A stretch of 64,000 nt of DNA from JBBQZU01 sp038207425 (GTDB taxonomy: Bacteria; Bacteroidota; Bacteroidia; Flavobacteriales_D; Cryomorphaceae). A program made the position numbers and the translations under genes. The stretch covers positions 42,759 through 106,758 of the forward strand of contig JBBQZU010000010.1 of the NCBI GenBank assembly GCA_038207425.1. Reading direction: 5' to 3'. This document shows positions 52,107 to 59,931 of this stretch, in pieces. How positions within the stretch are numbered: the stretch's first letter is position 1; every line of letters starts with the position of its first letter. The notes below the pieces were generated by a model. That model was given only the letters and a program-made list of their open reading frames with translations. It did not search any database and had not been told where the DNA came from.

Positions 52107-53117
52107 ATGAGAAAACTTCTACTCATATTCGCGCTTCTCATTTGTGTTCTGGCATCTTTTGCCCAGGATCAGCAGTACACGCAATTTTATGCGGCACCGC
52201 TGTATCTTAACCCGGCATTTGCAGGTACATCAATACAGAGCCGAGCGACGATGATTTATAGAAATCAATGGCCGTCTTTGCCGAAATCATTCGTCTCGTA
52301 CAATTTTTCATATGACCAATACTTCTCCGATATAAATAGCGGTGTAGGTATTACGGTATCACATGATATGGCCGGTACGGGTGGACTAACCTACACTTCA
52401 GTAGCACTTCAATACGCCTACGAGATTAAAATAAACCGCAAATTCAGCGTCAGGCCTGCTGTTAGTTTTGGATATGGAAGCACCTTCCTTGACATCGACA
52501 GGCTTACATTTGGTGACCAATTGGCCAGAGGGCCTGATGCAGGTGCCACGCTTGATCCTGATCGTGTAAGATTTGCACAGGAACCGGTAGGTTCCGCTGA
52601 TTTCGGTTCAGGGGTGCTCCTCTTTTCAGATAAATTTTGGTTTGGTGCAGCACTGCATCATATGAATGAGCCTATACAATCGCTTACAAGCCGAGATACC
52701 CATTTGCCCAAAAGAATGAGCATACACAGTGGCATGCGTATTAAGGTTAGTGACCTTGGCGCGAACTCAAAACGACAATTTGTAGTGCCAGCAATACATT
52801 ACCAGTCACAAGGTCTTTTTGACCAGGTTGACGTTGGTGTGTATTATGAGTACGACCCTCTCGTGCTCGGAATTTGGTACAGGGGTATACCTGGTTTTAA
52901 ATCAAATGATTATGGCCCGCTCAATCAGGATGCAATAGCTATTCTTCTCGGGTATGATCTAAACAATTATCGTATTGGGTATAGTTATGATCTTACCATT
53001 TCGACACTTACCGCCAGGTCGGCTGGTGCGCACGAAATATCACTGATGATTGAATGGGCAAGTCGTCGCAATAAAAAGGCTAGCAAACGAAGGGTTATTC
53101 CTTGTGCTAAGTTTTAA
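52107..53117 (+). CDS. PorP/SprF-family T9SS outer-membrane protein
   Basis: 336 residues: signal peptide (KLLLIFALLICVLASFAQ), then the diagnostic start DQQYTQFYAAPLYLNPAFAGT and an outer-membrane beta-barrel. In Flavobacterium johnsoniae SprF is needed for secretion or assembly of the adjacent SprB; this copy stands directly behind a giant type B client and very probably serves it. Begins immediately after the stop of the PD40 gene. Confidence 0.93.
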   Translation: MRKLLLIFALLICVLASFAQDQQYTQFYAAPLYLNPAFAGTSIQSRATMIYRNQWPSLPKSFVSYNFSYDQYFSDINSGVGITVSHDMAGTGGLTYTSVALQYAYEIKINRKFSVRPAVSFGYGSTFLDIDRLTFGDQLARGPDAGATLDPDRVRFAQEPVGSADFGSGVLLFSDKFWFGAALHHMNEPIQSLTSRDTHLPKRMSIHSGMRIKVSDLGANSKRQFVVPAIHYQSQGLFDQVDVGVYYEYDPLVLGIWYRGIPGFKSNDYGPLNQDAIAILLGYDLNNYRIGYSYDLTISTLTARSAGAHEISLMIEWASRRNKKASKRRVIPCAKF

Positions 53118-53170
53118 CATAGACGGTGAATAAGTTGTCCTTTTGTCTATACCAAATTAGCTATCAGGGG

Positions 53171-53191
53171 TTTGTCAATATTCTTATATTG
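53171..53191 (+). promoter_or_regulatory. Candidate promoter of the SiaB-like gene
   Basis: TTTG at 53171-53174 and a degenerate box TATATTG at 53185-53191; the spacer of 10 is too short for the classic arrangement, so only the box is suggestive. It lies about 20 bases before ATG 53212. Confidence 0.35.
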
Positions 53192-53211
53192 CGGGAGCCA
53201 TTACCTGCTGA

Positions 53212-53790
53212 ATGAATTTGGAACGACCTGCTCTGAACGCCTTCTATGACTTGTCTGAAAGTCATTATGAATCAATGCGTTCAATAACAAATAATCATTT
53301 TATTCTTCATTATACCGGCGATTTGAATTATGGATTTGCGAATGCAGTTTCAGGCAGGTTGGAGCGGCTTCTGAACTTGCACATCCAAAATAAGCAGGCG
53401 CATAAGCGCTTTTTTTCCGTGTTTGTAGAAGCAATTCAGAATATAAGAATTCACGGTTGTGTTGATGGCGATGATCGGGTACATGCCGGAATTAATGTTT
53501 ACACTGTTGAGAGAACCCTCAATGCTGACCTGTTGAGCATAGTTACCCGGGCCCAGTCTAAATTGCTCGCAGCGAGGTACAATGATGCCAACACATTACC
53601 CAGAGATCAACTCAAATCCAGATACCTCGATATAATGCAAAACGGTGACTTGTCGGGCAAGGGTGGAGCGGGACTTGGAATCATTACCATCGTGCTGAGA
53701 TCACAGAATCCTAGCCCATTTTGGATTCATGACATTGATGATGTCTATCAGGTCTTTAAGTCCCGAATTACAGTGAATCTCGGCCAATAG
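53212..53790 (+). CDS. SiaB-family (DUF6272) GHKL-type kinase
   Basis: 192 residues. A GHKL-ATPase-like fold without H-box: the N-box is FFSVFVEAIQNIRIHG and the G-box LSGKGGAGLGIITIVL. SiaB proteins phosphorylate the STAS-like partner SiaC in the SiaABCD aggregation/biofilm pathway. No siaC, siaA or siaD homologue is adjacent; the STAS-like gene at 3962 is distant. Probably monocistronic. Confidence 0.8.
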   Translation: MNLERPALNAFYDLSESHYESMRSITNNHFILHYTGDLNYGFANAVSGRLERLLNLHIQNKQAHKRFFSVFVEAIQNIRIHGCVDGDDRVHAGINVYTVERTLNADLLSIVTRAQSKLLAARYNDANTLPRDQLKSRYLDIMQNGDLSGKGGAGLGIITIVLRSQNPSPFWIHDIDDVYQVFKSRITVNLGQ

Positions 53791-53874
53791 CCTAAATGTG
53801 GCTGATTTTCAACATCGCAATAATTCAACATCATTTATTTTGGAATGCTTTCTTTAAGTTAGAATCTTCGGGCC

Positions 53875-54579
53875 ATGTGTACACTTACTTACGTTCCTCA
53901 TGCAAAAGGCTATATAGTTACTATAAACAGAGATGAAAGTCCGGCCCGAAATGCCAGTGAACTGAGCAGGTATAAATCAGGTAGATTGGATTTTCTGATA
54001 GCGCGCGAACCGGTGCACGGCGGTACCAATCTGGCCATTTCCCGAAAGGGTGAAGTAACAACACTTCTCAATGGAGCATTCAAACCGTATGACCCTTTTT
54101 TGAGCTATGGCCGAAGCAGGGGGCTTATTTTGCTCGATTCCTTGCTATTTGAAACGCTTTATTTATTTGCCGAAAAGCATACCCTCACAAATGTGGAGCC
54201 CTTCACTCTTGTAAGATTGGGAAGTGGAATTGATGAGTTAAGATGGGATGGGCAGCAAGCTCACTTTAATCAGTATGATTTGACTGAGCCGCGTATCTGG
54301 GCTTCGGCGCAGTTGTACAGTATTGAGTTTCTCAAAAAGCGTGAAAAGTGGTTTGCTGACTTGCTCAGTGGATCGGCTGATATTACCGCAGGCTTGCTGA
54401 AGGATTTTCATCTTTACGGTGGCGAAGGAGATCCTGCAAATGATATGGTAATGAACAGAAGCGACCTTGTAAAAACAGTATCGGTATCGCAGGCAACAGT
54501 ACAATTTGGAAGCGTGCAGATTTCGCACTGCGACTTAATTGGCGGTAAAGTAAATACTTATCGCAGTGAGGCATGGTAA
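53875..54579 (+). CDS. NRDE family protein (TANGO2-like)
   Basis: 234 residues beginning MCTLTYVP, with the eponymous TINRDES motif at about 18-24 and AREPVHGGTNLAISRKGEV, LLNGAFKPYDP downstream. Members belong to the Ntn-hydrolase-like TANGO2 family; the Cys2 would be the nucleophile after Met removal. Function in bacteria unclear. A box TATTTTG lies at 53836-53842. Convergent with map (9-base gap). Confidence 0.88.
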   Translation: MCTLTYVPHAKGYIVTINRDESPARNASELSRYKSGRLDFLIAREPVHGGTNLAISRKGEVTTLLNGAFKPYDPFLSYGRSRGLILLDSLLFETLYLFAEKHTLTNVEPFTLVRLGSGIDELRWDGQQAHFNQYDLTEPRIWASAQLYSIEFLKKREKWFADLLSGSADITAGLLKDFHLYGGEGDPANDMVMNRSDLVKTVSVSQATVQFGSVQISHCDLIGGKVNTYRSEAW

Positions 54580-54587
54580 TATGAATG

Positions 54588-55418
54588 CTATACGGGAACT
54601 GATTTCAACAATTGCGGCATATTGATCCGCAGCGCATCCATGCCCCTTTTTTCGAGCACATCTTCTACAAAATCGAAAGTAGACAGAATTTCAGGTTTGC
54701 CATTCACCACGGCTACGTCATGTTCAAAATGGGCCGATGGCTTCCTATCAGAGGTTATTATGGTCCAATCATCATCGAGCATGCGTATTTCCCGGGTGCC
54801 AAGGTTTATCATTGGTTCAATGGCCAATACCATGCCTTCAGTGATTTTCTTGCCACGGCCGCGCTTGCCGAAGTTTGGCACCTGAGGGTCTTCGTGCATA
54901 GATTTGCCTAAGCCATGGCCTACCAATTCGCGCACTACTCCATATCCATAACGCTCGGCATGGTTTTGCACTGCCCAACTGATATCGCCTATGCGATTAC
55001 CTTCCACCATTTTCTCAATCCCAAGGTACAGGCTCTCTTTGGTAACACGGAGCAACTGCTTCACCTCGGTTTTTACTTCACCAATAGCAAACGTGTATGC
55101 ATGATCGCCATAATAGCCATTTTTCACAACCCCGCAATCTACAGATACCACATCACCATCTTTGAAATGCTTACTATCCGGTATGCCGTGCACTACAGCT
55201 TCATTTACCGAAATACATAGCGTATTTGGAAACCCGTGAAATCCCAGAAAAGCCGGCTTGGCTCCATGGTCAGCGATGTATTCAAAGGCGAGTTTGTCCA
55301 ATTCTAAGGGTGTGACTCCCGGAGCAATTTTTTCTGCCATAAGTGCGAGCGTGCGCGATACGATAAGAGCGCTGATGCGCATGAGCTCTATTTCTTCGCT
55401 TGACTTGAGGTGAACCAT
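54588..55418 (-). CDS. map: Methionine aminopeptidase, type I
   Basis: Removes the initiator Met. 276 residues; metal ligands visible as VSVDCGV (Asp), YGDHAYTF (Asp), GHGLGKSMHEDP (His), LAIEPMI (Glu) and HFEHDVAV (Glu), with the substrate His in VVHGIPDS. Its start overlaps by 31 bases the end of the upstream HAD gene, so they are co-transcribed. Slightly longer than E. coli Map because of a C-terminal extension of about 20 residues. Confidence 0.96.
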   Translation of the reverse strand: MVHLKSSEEIELMRISALIVSRTLALMAEKIAPGVTPLELDKLAFEYIADHGAKPAFLGFHGFPNTLCISVNEAVVHGIPDSKHFKDGDVVSVDCGVVKNGYYGDHAYTFAIGEVKTEVKQLLRVTKESLYLGIEKMVEGNRIGDISWAVQNHAERYGYGVVRELVGHGLGKSMHEDPQVPNFGKRGRGKKITEGMVLAIEPMINLGTREIRMLDDDWTIITSDRKPSAHFEHDVAVVNGKPEILSTFDFVEDVLEKRGMDALRINMPQLLKSVPV

Positions 55419-55870
55419 GTGTTTTTTTTCAAAATTCTGCTAAAAATGCTCCCGTCAGCGCGGAAGTTATGATGCGCTCCGGGATTGAGGAGTTTATGTG
55501 AAAAGGTGCCGTCATTGGGGTGCAACATTTGGTATACTTCACCCCATCCGGGAAATCCTCCTACGTTGCGGTCGTCAATAAAAAGGTCGGCATTTATTTT
55601 TCTGCTTACGTTTTCTGAGAGCACATCTTCAGGATAGCTTTTATTTACCGCGTAAAACTCAATTCCATTGCCACGGCAGTATTTCACTGCTTCGAGAAGC
55701 AACGGCCCTTCGCGATAAGTCCAGAGGATAAGCCGGTGGCCTTTGCGCTGCAGCGCTTTCAAGGTGTCAAAAGCAAAGAGCATTTCTCTCCCAATACGCG
55801 GATAGTCATGTTCTACTATCGTACCATCAAAATCAACAGCAATTGTAAGGGAGTCTTCGGTGATCATCAA
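55388..55870 (-). CDS. HAD-superfamily phosphatase
   Basis: 160 residues. Motif I is VDFDGTIVEHDYP, motif II ILWTYREG and the acidic motif IV region LFIDDRNVGG. Similar to the small BT0820-type HAD proteins of Bacteroidota; substrate unknown. An alternative ATG two codons inside exists. It has a good promoter at 55882-55889 and overlaps map by 31 bases. Confidence 0.85.
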   Translation of the reverse strand: MMITEDSLTIAVDFDGTIVEHDYPRIGREMLFAFDTLKALQRKGHRLILWTYREGPLLLEAVKYCRGNGIEFYAVNKSYPEDVLSENVSRKINADLFIDDRNVGGFPGWGEVYQMLHPNDGTFSHKLLNPGAHHNFRADGSIFSRILKKNTWFTSSQAKK

Positions 55871-55881
55871 CTCATTTTGCG

Positions 55882-55889
55882 CAAAGTTA
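55882..55889 (-). promoter_or_regulatory. -7 box of the HAD-map promoter
   Basis: TAACTTTG on the minus strand fits TAnnTTTG; it ends 11 bases before ATG 55870, giving a very short leader. Confidence 0.55.
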
Positions 55890-55995
55890 AGGATTTTGGC
55901 GCCTACGCCTTTAGCTTCGCTTTATTTGACAATTTGGATCGGTGCAGAACATTTTCGTCAATTCGTGCTTTATTGGATAATAGAACTCTTGCCGT

Positions 55996-56661
55996 TTGAA
56001 AAAGGATACTACCCGACAACTGATTGAAATGCTTTGCCAGCCCTTGTACAAATTGTACTCGGCTTCGCTTCGCGAATGGAAATATGGCACCCTTGACTTA
56101 TTGGTTATGCCCGGTATATTTCATCCTGGATTGTTCATTACATCCACGATGCTTTTAGAAACCCTCGAAAGCATGGATGTACAAGGCCGTAGATTTTTAG
56201 AGTTGGGCTGTGGCACCGGCACTCAGGCCTGCAGGGCGGCTCAGTTGGGCGCAATAGCCTATGCGAGCGATATTACGCCCCGTGCTTGCGCCAACGCGCA
56301 GTATAACGCTGATCGCAATGGACTGGAAGTGAACATTATCACAGCCGATATCTTTAATAAGTTTCCTGAAAACCTGATGTTTGACTATATATTCGTGAAC
56401 CCACCTTTTCTGGCAGAATACCCTGAAGAAGAGCGTGATTTTGCGTTTTGTGCAGGCGAAGAGTACGAGTATTTTATAGGCCTTTTTCAGGATTTAAAAA
56501 AGCATTTAGCTTCGGGAGGTCAACTCATTATGGCCTTGGCCCAATCATGCGATGTGGAGCAAATTCTCGCAATGGCTGAGCACGAATGTTTCAAATACGA
56601 GCGCCTTTCATCAAAACGTCATTGGTCTGAAACCAATTACCTCTATAGTTTTTCAGTTTAG
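55996..56661 (+). CDS. SAM-dependent methyltransferase (MTS / HemK-like)
   Basis: 221 residues, class I fold. The SAM loop LELGCGTGTQACRAA, acidic ASDITPRA and the amino-methylating motif VNPPF are present. NPPF points to N-methylation of a glutamine, adenine or guanine; the target is not evident. Starts at TTG 55996 with no ATG in frame before the fold. Its stop overlaps by 4 bases the stop of the convergent OmpA gene. Confidence 0.85.
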   Translation: MKKDTTRQLIEMLCQPLYKLYSASLREWKYGTLDLLVMPGIFHPGLFITSTMLLETLESMDVQGRRFLELGCGTGTQACRAAQLGAIAYASDITPRACANAQYNADRNGLEVNIITADIFNKFPENLMFDYIFVNPPFLAEYPEEERDFAFCAGEEYEYFIGLFQDLKKHLASGGQLIMALAQSCDVEQILAMAEHECFKYERLSSKRHWSETNYLYSFSV

Positions 56662-57881
56662 TTGCTCACTATTGTAAATTCTACCCTTCGGTTGTAGGCC
56701 CTTCCTGCATCAGTTTCGTTTGTGGTAGCAGGCCTGCTGCTCCCATACCCGTGGTAGCCCAGCCTGCCTTGGTCTACCTTGGCGTTTATTAGGTAATCTA
56801 CCACACTTTTGGCGCGTGCTTCACTGAGTTTCTGATTATAGCTATCAGTACCTACATTGTCCGTATGCCCGGCAATTTCTATTTTGAGCAAGGGATAATC
56901 TGACATGATATCTATAAGTTTTTGCAATTCTGTTTTGGATTGAGGCAGCAGCGTAGCTTTATCAAATTCAAAGAAGATGTTTTCGAGCCTTATGGTATTT
57001 CCCACTTTGTAGTCTATACTGTCAAGCTTTACTTCTTTAGTTGATACTACTTCGTTCACTTCCAGCACCCTTTTTTGTTGTGGAGCCCGCGTAGGTCTCG
57101 GCTTTGGTGTAAGCGCCTCACCGGGTTTGGCGCGCCTTACAAGTACGTCGTCTATGTAGTAATATGAACCTTTTTCACCTTCCGGAAATGCTTCAGTCTG
57201 GGTATCTTCATCCATGTAAAAGTTGCCTATCAGCAGAAATCGTTTTTCGCTGTCCACTTCAAATACGCCGTATACCTTTTGCCACATGTTCCACTTTGAT
57301 TTAATCACCTTTTCGGTATTTACCTGAGGGGTGAAGAAAAGCGGCATACGGTCGCGGGTTATCACAGCTTCTTCGCTGAAGTACATTCCAATATTATTTG
57401 ATGCATGGCTCGAAGCTATGGCCCTATTGGTGTAAAACTCGGCATAGTAGCGCTGGCCGGGTATAAGCGCTGAGTCCAGCTCTACCATAAGGTACTCGTG
57501 CCAAAAAGTTTCAGTGCCACCTTTGCCATAGGTTTTTATACCAGCTATATTGTCACCATTTCTCGGTCCTTGTTTTCCATTGCTGTGCTTGCGCGGATTG
57601 GCCCAGCAGGTAGGCTCCACCCTTGTGCTGAGTATATCAGGTGTAGCCTCAGTGGGCGAGTCCCAAAACATACTGCTTTCCATATATGCCCTGCCTTTCT
57701 GATTCCAGAGGCAATGATCCTTTGAAGTGAGTTCAAAGCTGGCATTTGGTACATAGTTGAAGTAAGTTTCCTGCGCCTTGATTATTGGAAGCTGCGCTTT
57801 GATATTTGGGAGCTGAGCGTAAAGGGCTACATTGAAGAATAGCAAGGCAGTAAGCAATAGAAGTGAATTGAGTATTCTCAT
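56658..57881 (-). CDS. OmpA-family outer-membrane protein
   Basis: 407 residues from ATG 57881: signal peptide (NSLLLLTALLFFNVALYAQ), an N-terminal beta-sandwich (jelly-roll-like) part with FNYVPNASFEL and GSYYYIDDVLV, a Pro-rich linker and a C-terminal OmpA peptidoglycan-binding domain at about 300-405 (FFEFDKATLLPQSKTEL, IEIAGHTDNVG, LSEARAKSVVDYL, NRRVEFTI). The start at 57917 would precede the signal peptide and is rejected. Divergent from the second OmpA gene. Confidence 0.92.
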   Translation of the reverse strand: MRILNSLLLLTALLFFNVALYAQLPNIKAQLPIIKAQETYFNYVPNASFELTSKDHCLWNQKGRAYMESSMFWDSPTEATPDILSTRVEPTCWANPRKHSNGKQGPRNGDNIAGIKTYGKGGTETFWHEYLMVELDSALIPGQRYYAEFYTNRAIASSHASNNIGMYFSEEAVITRDRMPLFFTPQVNTEKVIKSKWNMWQKVYGVFEVDSEKRFLLIGNFYMDEDTQTEAFPEGEKGSYYYIDDVLVRRAKPGEALTPKPRPTRAPQQKRVLEVNEVVSTKEVKLDSIDYKVGNTIRLENIFFEFDKATLLPQSKTELQKLIDIMSDYPLLKIEIAGHTDNVGTDSYNQKLSEARAKSVVDYLINAKVDQGRLGYHGYGSSRPATTNETDAGRAYNRRVEFTIVSN

Positions 57882-57914
57882 AAGTTTTCCACAATAGATA
57901 TGATCAGTCCGTGT

Positions 57915-57922
57915 CAAAACTA
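57915..57922 (-). promoter_or_regulatory. -7 box of the minus-strand OmpA gene
   Basis: TAGTTTTG on the minus strand fits TAnnTTTG and ends 33 bases before ATG 57881. It shares the 180-base interval with the divergent OmpA-wza-wzc promoter. Confidence 0.5.
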
Positions 57923-58023
57923 CTTCTAAGCCTTGCTGTTTTGGTGTTTGCAGTGGTTTTCTTTCATCAGGCTTATGTGGATAACGACAGGCTCACATAC
58001 TCAGCCGTCCCCCGCCATGCAGC

Positions 58024-58031
58024 TATATTTG
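58024..58031 (+). promoter_or_regulatory. -7 box of the OmpA-wza-wzc-wzx operon
   Basis: TATATTTG, a perfect TAnnTTTG. The transcript would start near 58037, downstream of the longer start options at 57933 and 58017, and so supports the TTG start at 58062. Confidence 0.6.
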
Positions 58032-58061
58032 CTCTTATCCAATTCCATATCCCTTCCGGCA

Positions 58062-59186
58062 TTGAAGTCATCATTACTCTGCTTATTTATGTTTCTGCCC
58101 GTTGTTTTGCTTTCGCAAAATGACCCCGCCGGCGAATGCATCAATATGTTTGAGATAAAATTCCCTATTGTTGATGGAGAGCTGAGTGTTAATCAGATTA
58201 TTGTTTCTGATAAGCAGGTGAATGCCATTTACTATCTCTATCAGGATAAATACACTTTTTGGTACAAATTTGTGGTTGCTGAATCGATGAACATCGATTT
58301 TTCTGTAAGTCCTTCCAATAGCAAAGACCGCTATCAGGCATTGATTTACAACTACCTGGGGGCTGATTTTTGCGAAAAGCTGGTGAATACCGATCTCGAG
58401 CCCGTCAAAGTGGATCGTGCCGCAATATTCCTCCCCAATGAGCAATTGATTTATCGCAATACCATTAAGGCTATCAAGGGTGAAGTATATCAAATTGCTG
58501 TGTTTTCGCTGAATGATGAAGATTGCGGACACTTTTTAAGGTTGCAGGCCGGTAATGAATCCCTCTCTATAAATGCAATTCACCGTCCTTGCTATAATTT
58601 TGAGACCCTAACGGTGCCTGACTTTTCGATGGCTAAACAACTTGCTCCCAATGTAAAATTATACCTGGAACAATTCAATAAAGTTGTTGATGTAAAAACT
58701 CCTGAACCGATACCACCACCGGCAAAAGAAGGTTTCGGCAGCATAGAAAGCATAGAAGTGCAAAGTGCCAGCGAAGACTGGGTTACTGTGGGCGATAGAC
58801 TTGTACTAAACAATGTGTTCTTCTACAACAATACATACGCTTTCAAAACCGATGCGGAAACCGAACTCGCACAGCTAGCTCAATTTCTGAAGGATAACGC
58901 AAAGGTATCGGTTGAAGTGCAGGGACATACTGCCAATAGCAACGAAGACATAAAGCCCGATCCCACATTTAAAAAACAAGGACCTGAGTGGAATTTTAAA
59001 GGTTCGGCATTAAAGCTCAGTGAGAAACGAGCCGAAGCTGTACGCGACTATCTTACGAATTCGGGCATCGAAAAAAAACGCCTTCGCGCTGTGGGCTATG
59101 GCGACAGTCAAAAGAGGGTAGCTGACGCCAGCACCTTTGAAGACTCTGAGAAGAATATGCGTGTAGAAGTGCTGGTAGTAGAATGA
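58062..59186 (+). CDS. OmpA-family protein heading the exopolysaccharide operon
   Basis: 374 residues from TTG 58062, which places a perfect signal peptide (KSSLLCLFMFLPVVLLSQ) at the N-terminus; earlier in-frame starts lie upstream of the promoter. The N-terminal 220 residues are a beta-rich domain without clear family; a Pro-rich linker (PEPIPPPAKEG) leads to a C-terminal OmpA domain (FFYNNTYAFKTDAETEL, VEVQGHTANSNED, LSEKRAEAVRDYL, NMRVEVLVVE). The stop overlaps the wza start by 4 bases. Expected to anchor to peptidoglycan in the periplasm and perhaps stabilise the export portal. Confidence 0.9.
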   Translation: MKSSLLCLFMFLPVVLLSQNDPAGECINMFEIKFPIVDGELSVNQIIVSDKQVNAIYYLYQDKYTFWYKFVVAESMNIDFSVSPSNSKDRYQALIYNYLGADFCEKLVNTDLEPVKVDRAAIFLPNEQLIYRNTIKAIKGEVYQIAVFSLNDEDCGHFLRLQAGNESLSINAIHRPCYNFETLTVPDFSMAKQLAPNVKLYLEQFNKVVDVKTPEPIPPPAKEGFGSIESIEVQSASEDWVTVGDRLVLNNVFFYNNTYAFKTDAETELAQLAQFLKDNAKVSVEVQGHTANSNEDIKPDPTFKKQGPEWNFKGSALKLSEKRAEAVRDYLTNSGIEKKRLRAVGYGDSQKRVADASTFEDSEKNMRVEVLVVE

Positions 59187-59929
59187 GAAGCTTCTGGTTC
59201 ATAGTACTTATAGGTTCATTGGCTACGGCCTGTGTGCCGCATAAAAAGGTGCTTTATTTCAAAGATTTGGCCGAGCAGCAGGGGAGTATAAACCTACCCG
59301 AAGCACCTGAAGTAATACTAATTACAGGCGATGTGGTAGAAGTGAATATTGCAAGCGTAAGCCAGGAAACAAATATTTATTTCCAAAAACAAGGCTCTGC
59401 AACGGATAGAAACTTTGCCCCGAATACCTATCAGATAGCCGCTGATGGTACAATCGACCTACCCCTGATTGGCAAGGTGCTGCTGGCAGGTAAGAATATA
59501 GCCGAAGCAGAGAGCAGTCTTAAAGAATTGCTTACAGAATATTTGCAGAAACCTTCGGTGAACATTCGCATAATGAGCTTTAAAATTACCGTGATGGGCG
59601 AGGTAGGTGCTCCCGGGGTATACGGCATACCCGATGGAAGGGTAAACCTGCTTGAAGCAATCGCCATGGCCGGAGATTTGACCATTTTCGGAAGAAGAGA
59701 TAACTTGCTGCTGATCAGAAATGAAAGCGGCCAAAAGGAATACAAGCGGCTTAGCCTCAATGACTCAAAGGTGCTGCAAAGTGAACACTTTTATATGCGG
59801 AATAACGATGTACTGTATATAGAACCTTCTAAAGGGCGCTCTGCTGCCGATGATAATCTATATCGCATTTTGCCACTTACCGTAAGCGTACTCACCTTTG
59901 TGGTGCTTATCATTACCATTAGTCAGTAA
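59183..59929 (+). CDS. Polysaccharide export lipoprotein, Wza type
   Basis: 248 residues: lipoprotein signal (FIVLIGSLATAC), Poly_export (SLBB-like) domain with LITGDVVEVNIASVS and the SLBB domain TVMGEVGAPGVYGIPDGRVNLLEAIAMAGDLTIFGRRD, and a C-terminal hydrophobic helix (ILPLTVSVLTFVVLIITIS). Forms the outer-membrane export channel. Shorter than E. coli Wza (379), as is normal for Bacteroidota. Followed 2 bases later by wzc. Confidence 0.93.
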   Translation: MRSFWFIVLIGSLATACVPHKKVLYFKDLAEQQGSINLPEAPEVILITGDVVEVNIASVSQETNIYFQKQGSATDRNFAPNTYQIAADGTIDLPLIGKVLLAGKNIAEAESSLKELLTEYLQKPSVNIRIMSFKITVMGEVGAPGVYGIPDGRVNLLEAIAMAGDLTIFGRRDNLLLIRNESGQKEYKRLSLNDSKVLQSEHFYMRNNDVLYIEPSKGRSAADDNLYRILPLTVSVLTFVVLIITISQ

Positions 59930-59931
59930 TC

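Noticed and set aside
57933..58061. Upstream in-frame starts for the OmpA gene
   Set aside because: They lie ahead of the promoter box at 58024-58031 and would place hydrophilic residues before the signal peptide; TTG 58062 gives a clean signal.
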